Origin: Candidatus Zixiibacteriota bacterium
GTDB taxonomy: Bacteria > Zixibacteria > MSB-5A5 > GN15 > JACZUZ01
Assembly (NCBI GenBank): GCA_022572905.1
Contig: JACZUZ010000188.1
Coordinates: 1 to 5,161, forward strand
Length of the DNA stretch: 5,161 nt
Direction: 5' to 3'
The position numbers and the translations under genes were made by a program. Shown one piece after another: positions 1 through 5,161 of this stretch; within the stretch, counting starts at the first letter, position 1; every line of letters begins with the position of its first letter. The notes under the pieces were generated by a model. It saw nothing but the letters and a program-made list of their open reading frames with translations. It was not told the origin of the DNA and ran no database searches.

Positions 1-1109
1 GAGCTGGTGCGGGATATCACACCAAGTCCGGAGAGTTTCGCCAGACGCGATGTAATTTCATCGGTAATTCCATCAGCGAAGTATTCATCTTCCTCAGCTC
101 CAAGATTCTCGAAAGGCAAAACCGCCAGCATTTTGACGGCATCCTCTTCCACAGGCGCGTCCTTCGGCCAAAAGGAGTACAGTACCGCTATCGCTGACAA
201 TACAATCATGGCGGCTCCAACCCGCAAGCTAATTCTACTTGTTCGCGGTTTTCCCGAGTCTGTTTTCAGTCGCTTCAAATCGGCCAACATGCCTGTGGCG
301 GTTTGATATCGTGTTTCAGTTTTTTTGTCCAGAGCTTTGTCAATGACTTGCTGAAGCTCAGCGCTCACACCGGATTTGTAGCGAGACATTGGTTCGGGAG
401 TTTCATTGATAATGTTATAATGAATAGCCGCTTCATGTTCGGCGTCAAAAGGCCTCCGGCCGGTAATCATCTCATACAAAACGACACCAACTGAAAATAG
501 ATCAGAACGATGGTTCGCAATCTGACCCTGTACCTGTTCCGGTGACATATAACCGGCTGTGCCGAGCGTCGAACCGGTCTTCGTCAGTTTCTCTTGACCT
601 GCTACCGTAGCCAATCCAAAATCCAGCAGGCGAGGTTTGCCATTCTTATCTATAATAATATTAGCTGGCTTGATATCGCGATGCACTACACCGGCGTTGT
701 GGGCCTCATTCAGCCCCTCGCAGATTTGCATAGTCAGATTGACCGCTTCTGAAACTGAGAGCTTGCCCTGCTTGATTACTTCACGCAGAGTCTGCCCTTC
801 AATATGCGCCATCGCGATAAACGGTCGTCCCTGAAACTCGCCTACTTCGTGCACCGGTACTATATTAGGATGATCCAGCTTTGCCGCGGCTTTCGCTTCG
901 CGGGTGAATCGAGCGCGGCTGGCTTCGTCCTGATAGAGATGAGCGGGTAGAAACTTGAGAGCAACTTTGCGATCGAGCTTGGAATCCTCTGCAAGATACA
1001 CGTCACCCATCCCCCCGGCGCCGATCTTGGAGATGATCTCGTAGTGCGAGACCTTGGTACCGGTGGTCAGCGGCACAAATGACTGTGTGTTGTCGTCGTC
1101 TCTTTTCAT
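1..1109 (-). CDS. Membrane Ser/Thr protein kinase with TolB-like domain, second of a tandem pair (partial, 3' end outside window)
   Basis: This is a Hanks-type (PknB-like) kinase expected to phosphorylate Ser/Thr on cytoplasmic targets. The 369 readable residues start at the ATG at 1109-1107. Kinase motifs are all intact: glycine loop GAGGMG at 30-35, catalytic Lys52 in VALK, helix-C Glu71, HRDIKPAN at 143-150 with Asp145, DFG at 163-165, and MSPEQ at 188-192 in place of APE. The activation segment is Thr-rich (LTKTGSTLGT, 175-184). A membrane segment lies at about 297-314. From Lys326 a TolB-like domain begins (KMLAVLPFENLG) and is cut by the window edge. The gene follows its paralogue with an ATGA overlap and has no clear Shine-Dalgarno sequence of its own, so translational coupling is likely. 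About 74% of kinase-domain residues match the upstream gene. A TPR tail like its neighbour's is expected beyond the edge but cannot be seen. The kinase assignment is very secure; the substrate is unknown. Confidence 0.95.
   Translation of the reverse strand, partial: MKRDDDNTQSFVPLTTGTKVSHYEIISKIGAGGMGDVYLAEDSKLDRKVALKFLPAHLYQDEASRARFTREAKAAAKLDHPNIVPVHEVGEFQGRPFIAMAHIEGQTLREVIKQGKLSVSEAVNLTMQICEGLNEAHNAGVVHRDIKPANIIIDKNGKPRLLDFGLATVAGQEKLTKTGSTLGTAGYMSPEQVQGQIANHRSDLFSVGVVLYEMITGRRPFDAEHEAAIHYNIINETPEPMSRYKSGVSAELQQVIDKALDKKTETRYQTATGMLADLKRLKTDSGKPRTSRISLRVGAAMIVLSAIAVLYSFWPKDAPVEEDAVKMLAVLPFENLGAEEDEYFADGITDEITSRLAKLSGLGVISRTS
431..512 (-). repeat. Near-identical paralogous DNA patch, copy in second kinase
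   Basis: This stretch of the second kinase gene matches 3061-3142 of the first with only three differences in 82 bases, at a constant offset of 2630. Bases 463-512 are identical over 50 positions, including all synonymous sites. It encodes the kinase region from about RSDLFSVG to TGRRPFDAEHEA. Most of the rest of the two genes differs far more, so this is either a patch of gene conversion or a slow remnant of the duplication. Confidence 0.8.
1106..1109 (-). promoter_or_regulatory. ATGA stop/start overlap coupling the two kinase genes
   Basis: Read on the minus strand, bases 1109-1106 spell ATGA. ATG (1109-1107) starts the second kinase and TGA (1108-1106) ends the first. The bases just upstream show only a poor Shine-Dalgarno candidate (ACGGG). 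The second protein is therefore probably made largely by ribosomes that have just finished the first, giving linked amounts of the two kinases from one mRNA. Confidence 0.85.
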
Positions 1110-3745
1110 GTGCCCGTATCGTATTTCTTCATCAGAGCTTTGAAGCGCGGGTGATCACGGAGGGGATCCGCATAAGGGTGAGTTTTTAAAACCTTAACCG
1201 AACCATAACTCGGCTTTGAAAGTAATACTTCCATCAAATCCAGGGCTTTGTCATATTCACCGACTATGATATAAATTCTCAGAAGGTTTTCCATTAGCAT
1301 CATACCGGATAAGGCATCTCTTTCAATAGGAATCTGATTGTAGGCTTCTTCACCAAGTTCTATTGCTTCATCTTTTCGTCCAAGCCCGGCATAGGTCTTA
1401 GCTATGAACATAATTGTCCCTGCGGAATCGTCAGCCGTTACGTTCGAGGCAATTTCAGACTCATAGCAGTTCAATGCCGAATCAAAATATATCTTGCTTT
1501 TAGAAATCTCATTCTTCAGATAATAAATATCACCTATCCCATAATAATAATTACAAGTGTCAAATAAGTTCACAGCGTGATCAAGCGCTTCCTTCTGCAG
1601 TATTAGAGCCCTGTCATAATCCCGAACCGCAATTGTCAACACCACGAACGCCCACTTATTTCGACTCATATCAGTTTTTGTTTCAGCCTCCTCCAGCAGT
1701 TCTAACACCTTGTCTGCGTCGCCAGAGCTTGAATAAGTTATCATAGCCCAGTTAGAGTAAATGTCAGACATATCAGGGTGTAATGATATTGCGCGCTTCG
1801 CTTCTTCAATCCCTTCATCATATAGACGCATATAATGGCAGGTTGTGATAAACGCGATCGAAATACTGGCGGAAAGCGGATCAAGTACAAGGCTTTGTTT
1901 TTGCAATGTGTAGGCCTCTTCCCACTTTCCCTGCCGACGTTTAATATAGGCAACTGATGACACCAGAAAAGGTTCATTCGGTTTCAGCGCCAGCCCTGTT
2001 TCAAATTCCTCCAGGGCTTTGTCATAGTGTCGTCCTACGTAATAGTAATAGTATCCTAGAGCCATGTGCGCGCCAAAATAGTCAGGATCTAATTCAAGCG
2101 CCTTGTCAGCGTTGCTCTTGATCTGTCTGATACGTTCTTCGGTTCGATCGCCCAATATCCAATACTTAATGGAGTGAATAAACGAAAGTCTGGCTAATGC
2201 TGGCACAAACGTGGGATCCAATTCTACCGCCTTCTTAAACATTTCCTCCGCAACAGGTTCTCTGCGATTGGAATACTCAAGACCCCTGAGATAAAAATCG
2301 TAAGCCTGCAAGTTCTTTGTCGGAACTGATGTAATTGCTTTCCGCTCGGCGTCGTTAAGAGTCAGATCAAGCGCTTCCGATATTTGAATCGCTATTTCCT
2401 CCTGTACCGCAAAAATCTGAGTCAGAGCGCGTTCATAGTTGTGCGCCCATAGATGAGTGTTGTCGGAAACATCTATAAGTTGTGGAGTAATGCGCACCCT
2501 GTCGGTATCACCGCTTTTATCCCAGCGAATTGTCCCTTCAAGCACGTAATCAACACCAAGTTCCCTGGCGATTTCCGGAAGACTCTTTTTGCTGTCTTTG
2601 TATTGTATGGCGCTCGTGCGAGATATCACCCCAAGTCCCGATACTGAAGCCAGTCGAGATGTAATCTCATCAGTGATCCCGTCGGCGAAGTATTCATCCT
2701 CCGGGGCTCCGAGATTCTCAAACGGCAAGACCGCCAGCATTTTCCTACTGACAACTTTTTCTGTTTGACCTTTCGGCCAGAAAGTGTTCCATGCAAAGGC
2801 GGCAATTATTGCTATGACACCCACAAACGCAACAGTAACCCATTTGGTTTTTTTTCCCGCTGTTGTGACAACGCCTGAAATTTGACTGTGGGAAATGAGC
2901 TGTTTCAGATCACTCATCAAACCTCTGGCGGTCTGATACCGCAGAGATGGGTCCTTCTCGAGAAGTTTTGAAACTATTCGTTGAATATCAGCGCTTACGC
3001 TGGATTTGTAGCGGGCCAATGGTTCAGGAGTTTCATTGATAATATTATAGTGTACGGCCGCCTCATGTTCGGCTTCAAAAGGCCTCCGGCCTGTAATCAT
3101 CTCATACAAAACGACACCAACTGAAAATAGATCAGAACGATGATCAGCCTTCTGACCCTGCACCTGTTCCGGTGACATATAGCCGACAGTTCCCAAAGTC
3201 GAGCCGGTTTTTGTCAACTTTGTCTGACCAGCTACCGTTGCCAGACCAAAGTCCAAAATTTTCGGTATGCCATATGTGTCAACTATGATATTCGATGGCT
3301 TTATATCACGGTGAACTACGCCCTTATCATGTGCGGCGCATAGCCCTTCGCAGATCTGAATCGCCAGGTTCACTATTCTATCAGTATCAAGTTTTTCAGC
3401 TGAAGCAAAGTCCTTGAGATTTTGGCCTTCAACGTGCTCCATCGCAAAGTATGGCCGCCCCATATGTTCGCCGACTTCATAAATTGTGACAATATTTGGA
3501 TGATTGAGCTTGGCGGCGGCTTTCGCTTCACGGGTGAAACGAGCGCGGCTAGCTTCGTCCTGATAGAGATGAGAGGGGAGAAATTTTAGAGCAACTTTGC
3601 GATCGAGTTGAGAATCCTCTGCAAGATACACCTCACCCATACCGCCCGCGCCGATTTTCCTTATTATTCGGTAGTGGGATATCTCCGTTCCGGCGGAGAG
3701 CGCTATATGCGTTTCGGTTCTATCGTCTTCCTGGTTTGAAGTCAT
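1106..3745 (-). CDS. Membrane Ser/Thr protein kinase with TolB-like domain and TPR repeats (complete, 879 aa)
   Basis: A complete PknB-like kinase receptor. Residues about 26-285 form the kinase domain: glycine loop GAGGMG 32-37, Lys54, Glu73, HRDIKPSN 145-152 with Asp147, DFG 165-167, and MSPEQ 190-194. It is an RD kinase, which usually means control by activation-loop phosphorylation; the loop holds several Thr/Ser (177-185). A basic KKTK (298-301) precedes the only membrane segment (about 302-322), placing the kinase in the cytoplasm and the rest outside. Residues 335-460 are a TolB-like domain (COG5616 type), and about 478-855 are some nine or ten TPR repeats; a 34-residue period is clear from 556 to 692. 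TPRs usually bind proteins, so ligand or partner sensing is inferred. The ATG at 3745 was chosen because its N-terminus lines up with the paralogue's. A TTG at 3841 would add 32 residues lacking any counterpart. The ribosome binding site is weak at both. The stop overlaps the next kinase's start. Confidence 0.96.
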   Translation of the reverse strand: MTSNQEDDRTETHIALSAGTEISHYRIIRKIGAGGMGEVYLAEDSQLDRKVALKFLPSHLYQDEASRARFTREAKAAAKLNHPNIVTIYEVGEHMGRPYFAMEHVEGQNLKDFASAEKLDTDRIVNLAIQICEGLCAAHDKGVVHRDIKPSNIIVDTYGIPKILDFGLATVAGQTKLTKTGSTLGTVGYMSPEQVQGQKADHRSDLFSVGVVLYEMITGRRPFEAEHEAAVHYNIINETPEPLARYKSSVSADIQRIVSKLLEKDPSLRYQTARGLMSDLKQLISHSQISGVVTTAGKKTKWVTVAFVGVIAIIAAFAWNTFWPKGQTEKVVSRKMLAVLPFENLGAPEDEYFADGITDEITSRLASVSGLGVISRTSAIQYKDSKKSLPEIARELGVDYVLEGTIRWDKSGDTDRVRITPQLIDVSDNTHLWAHNYERALTQIFAVQEEIAIQISEALDLTLNDAERKAITSVPTKNLQAYDFYLRGLEYSNRREPVAEEMFKKAVELDPTFVPALARLSFIHSIKYWILGDRTEERIRQIKSNADKALELDPDYFGAHMALGYYYYYVGRHYDKALEEFETGLALKPNEPFLVSSVAYIKRRQGKWEEAYTLQKQSLVLDPLSASISIAFITTCHYMRLYDEGIEEAKRAISLHPDMSDIYSNWAMITYSSSGDADKVLELLEEAETKTDMSRNKWAFVVLTIAVRDYDRALILQKEALDHAVNLFDTCNYYYGIGDIYYLKNEISKSKIYFDSALNCYESEIASNVTADDSAGTIMFIAKTYAGLGRKDEAIELGEEAYNQIPIERDALSGMMLMENLLRIYIIVGEYDKALDLMEVLLSKPSYGSVKVLKTHPYADPLRDHPRFKALMKKYDTGT
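3061..3142 (-). repeat. Near-identical paralogous DNA patch, copy in first kinase
   Basis: Partner of the patch at 431-512, in the same orientation. It encodes the matching part of the kinase C-lobe (about residues 202-228). The two copies form a direct repeat separated by about 2.5 kb, a layout that would permit homologous recombination between the two genes. Confidence 0.8.
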
Positions 3746-3805
3746 GCTTAATCTAGTCTCGCCCGTTAATCTCCAACGTGGAAGATAAAAATTGACTGAC
3801 GGACT

Positions 3806-3834
3806 AATATACTCAATGCCACTCCGGAGTGGAA
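3806..3834 (-). promoter_or_regulatory. Possible promoter for the kinase pair
   Basis: On the minus strand a TATATT (-10-like, 3811-3806) lies 17 bases downstream of TTCCAC (a weak -35 match, 3834-3829). Transcription would begin near 3799 and leave a leader of about 54 bases before the ATG at 3745. The -35 match is poor and the host's sigma preferences are unknown, so this is a weak call. Its interest is that the palindrome at 3819-3832 would sit over the -35 end and spacer. Confidence 0.3.
3819..3832. promoter_or_regulatory. Perfect 14-base palindrome, candidate operator
   Basis: The sequence CCACTCCGGAGTGG is its own reverse complement, with no central loop. That suits a dimeric DNA-binding protein better than an RNA hairpin. 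It lies in the divergent region, overlapping the proposed kinase promoter and about 75 bases upstream of the proposed peptidase promoter. No regulator gene is visible in the window, so the binding protein is unknown. Confidence 0.4.
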
Positions 3835-3906
3835 GGCCCAATTTTCGTAAGACCCTGATTATTGTTTCCCGTTCTCAGAGAGAGGTTTTGTATCTTCCGG
3901 GAGCGT

Positions 3907-3935
3907 TTTACAAGGCAGCCTTAACATGTTATTCT
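3907..3935 (+). promoter_or_regulatory. Probable sigma-70-type promoter of the peptidase gene
   Basis: TTTACA (3907-3912, five of six bases matching the -35 consensus) is followed after 17 bases by TATTCT (3930-3935, four of six). A TGT just before it forms an extended -10. Transcription would start near 3942, leaving a leader of about 32 bases that contains the ribosome binding site. The match is to the general bacterial consensus; the host's own consensus is not known. Confidence 0.5.
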
Positions 3936-3957
3936 CCTTTATGAATTCACCTGAATC

Positions 3958-3964
3958 GGAAGGA
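3958..3964 (+). promoter_or_regulatory. Ribosome binding site that fixes the peptidase start
   Basis: GGAAGGA lies nine bases before the ATG at 3974. Two earlier in-frame ATG codons (3926 and 3941) have only a weak AAGG or a pyrimidine-rich stretch ahead of them. They also lie at or before the predicted transcription start. This site therefore supports 3974 as the start. Confidence 0.75.
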
Positions 3965-3973
3965 CTATCGACT

Positions 3974-5161
3974 ATGAAGATTACCAGGAAGATTATGAGG
4001 ATTTTCGGATTCTACATGGAGGCTGTATTGATCGTTGCGCTCATGGCGAGCGTTTCTGTCGCTCAGCATATGGCAACAGATGAGTCAGACAGCGAGAAAT
4101 CTTCTGACAAGTCCGAGAAAACCGAAGTAAAAGAAGAGCTTTCTGAAACCAAACATCATGTTGTGATCGACGGCAGGAGAGTGGACTACAAAGTCATCGC
4201 CGGAACAATGCCCTTGACCGAAGACATCGAAGACGCGAAGGCTTCGATCTTTTTCATCGCCTATACCAAAACCGGAGTGGGAACCAAAGACCCCGCTAGT
4301 CGGCCAATTACATTTTCGTTTAACGGCGGCCCGGGATCATCGTCGGTTTGGTTGCACCTGGGGCTGCTCGGGCCACGACGGGTGTTTATGGATGACGATG
4401 GTAACGCCACCCCACCGCCCTATCATCTGGTCGATAACGAATATTCAATTCTTGATAAAACCGATCTGGTTTTCATAGACCCGGTTAGCACCGGTTTCAG
4501 CAGGGCGGCGGAAGGCGAGGAGGCCAACCAGTTCCACGGACTCGAAGAAGACATTAGATCGGTCGGCGAATTCATTCGACTTTATATTACAAAATACGAA
4601 CGCTGGTCTTCTCCCAAATTCCTGATTGGTGAAAGCTATGGCACAACCCGCGCCGCGGGGCTTTCGGGATATTTGCAGAACAAACGCGGAATATATCTGA
4701 ACGGTATCATGCTGGTTTCATCTATACTGAATTTCCAGACTGCGCGTTTTACTGATGGGAATGACTTGCCGTATATTTTATTTTTGCCAACATACACCGC
4801 CACCGCCTGGTATCACGATAGGCTGGGGCCTGATTTACAGAAAGATCTGCAAGACGCGTTAAAACAGGCCGAAGATTTCGCTCTTGGCGAATACGCCAGC
4901 GCACTTATGCAGGGAGACAATCTCGGAAGAACCGCGCGAAAATCCGTTGTCAGCGAATTGGCGCGACTCACGGGATTGACCTATGAATATATAGAGAGAA
5001 CGAACTTGCGAATCAAAATCTTCCGCTTCACGAAAGAGCTAACACGCGACTCCCGGCGCACAGTCGGTCGGCTAGACAGCCGCTTCATCGGAAGCGACGC
5101 CGACGCTGCCGGCGAATGGTCTGATTACGACCCGAGTTATGCAAATATCCTTGGCCCGTAC
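3974..5161 (+). CDS. Secreted S10-family serine carboxypeptidase (partial, 3' end outside window)
   Basis: A peptidase of family S10, serine carboxypeptidase-like alpha/beta-hydrolases that remove C-terminal residues from peptides. The 396 readable residues open with a basic n-region (KITRKIMR), a hydrophobic core at about 17-30 and a likely signal peptidase I site after Ala30 (VSVA), so export is expected. A charged, low-complexity Ser/Glu/Lys linker spans about 35-58. The catalytic domain shows FSFNGGPGSSS (114-124, oxyanion hole region), DPVSTGFSR (169-177) and GESYGT (219-224) with nucleophile Ser221. The stretch around LNGIMLVSSILNF is typical of the bacterial branch of S10. The catalytic Asp and His should lie in the missing C-terminal part, about 100 residues judging by usual lengths near 500, so activity cannot be confirmed here. 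It is transcribed away from the kinases from its own promoter. Its substrate is unknown. Confidence 0.94.
   Translation, partial: MKITRKIMRIFGFYMEAVLIVALMASVSVAQHMATDESDSEKSSDKSEKTEVKEELSETKHHVVIDGRRVDYKVIAGTMPLTEDIEDAKASIFFIAYTKTGVGTKDPASRPITFSFNGGPGSSSVWLHLGLLGPRRVFMDDDGNATPPPYHLVDNEYSILDKTDLVFIDPVSTGFSRAAEGEEANQFHGLEEDIRSVGEFIRLYITKYERWSSPKFLIGESYGTTRAAGLSGYLQNKRGIYLNGIMLVSSILNFQTARFTDGNDLPYILFLPTYTATAWYHDRLGPDLQKDLQDALKQAEDFALGEYASALMQGDNLGRTARKSVVSELARLTGLTYEYIERTNLRIKIFRFTKELTRDSRRTVGRLDSRFIGSDADAAGEWSDYDPSYANILGPY

Larger units (their letters stand above)
3746..3973. other. Divergent intergenic control region between kinase and peptidase genes
   Basis: These 228 bases separate the kinase start (minus strand) from the peptidase start (plus strand). 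They must hold the promoters for both directions unless one gene is read from a distant start. Seen within it are a perfect palindrome (3819-3832), a possible kinase promoter (3806-3834), a better peptidase promoter (3907-3935) and the peptidase ribosome binding site (3958-3964). No small ORF with a credible ribosome binding site, RNA gene or terminator was found. Confidence 0.8.

Noticed and set aside
7..834. Three plus-strand open frames of 63-99 codons (7-306, 303-494, 637-834)
   Set aside because: They lie antisense to the second kinase, whose frame is continuous with all kinase motifs. Their products resemble nothing known, and they need no separate explanation.
1741..1977. Minus-strand open frame of 78 codons
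   Set aside because: It is an out-of-frame shadow inside the TPR part of the complete kinase.
2453..2647. Plus-strand open frame of 64 codons
   Set aside because: It is antisense to the TolB-like coding region and has no supporting features.
3792..3813. Plus-strand TTGACT and TATACT as a promoter
   Set aside because: Each element looks good alone, but they are only ten bases apart, far too close to work together. TATACT has no fitting -35 at 16-18 bases.
3746..3841. Longer form of the complete kinase starting at TTG 3841 (32 extra residues)
   Set aside because: The extra residues have no match in the paralogue, the start codon is rare, and its ribosome binding site is weak. It would also cover the likely promoter and palindrome. 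It cannot be ruled out fully, because the site at 3745 is weak too.
3888..3913. Inverted repeat TTGTA and TACAA with a 16-base gap
   Set aside because: Five-base arms are too short to mean much, and one arm overlaps the -35 of the proposed peptidase promoter.
3926..3973. Earlier in-frame starts of the peptidase at 3926 and 3941
   Set aside because: Neither has a good ribosome binding site and both fall at or before the predicted transcription start. The start at 3974 has GGAAGGA at good spacing and begins a normal signal peptide.

Overview
The window holds three protein-coding genes of a bacterium and one short divergent control region. On the minus strand lie two tandem, closely related membrane serine/threonine protein kinases: a complete one (1106-3745) and, downstream of it, the first 369 codons of a second (1-1109, running off the left edge). 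On the plus strand, read divergently, is the first 396 codons of a secreted S10-family serine carboxypeptidase (3974-5161, running off the right edge). The 228 bases between the two divergent starts are the only real non-coding DNA. No RNA gene, insertion sequence, CRISPR array or intrinsic terminator was seen.

The complete kinase has four parts in order: an N-terminal Hanks-type kinase domain, one membrane segment, a TolB-like domain (COG5616 type) and a long run of tetratricopeptide repeats. The second kinase repeats this plan as far as it can be read, up to the start of the TolB-like domain. The first kinase's stop codon overlaps the second kinase's start codon in an ATGA, so the pair should be co-transcribed and translationally coupled. 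Hand comparison gives about 74% identity in the kinase domains and about 93% in the readable part of the TolB-like domains. The linker and membrane segment between them have diverged and differ in length by seven residues.

The peptidase carries a signal peptide, the NGGPGSSS oxyanion-hole motif and the GESYGT nucleophile motif. It has a good ribosome binding site and a plausible promoter. The divergent region also holds a perfect 14-base palindrome close to a possible kinase promoter.

The host is inferred only loosely. Moderate GC content, PknB-like kinases fused to TolB-like and TPR modules, and this S10 subfamily together recall Acidobacteriota, Zixibacteria or related environmental lineages. 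The sequence does not settle this. The likely theme is signalling from outside the membrane to cytoplasmic phosphorylation, beside an exported peptidase. A functional link between the kinases and the peptidase is not shown; they share only a control region.
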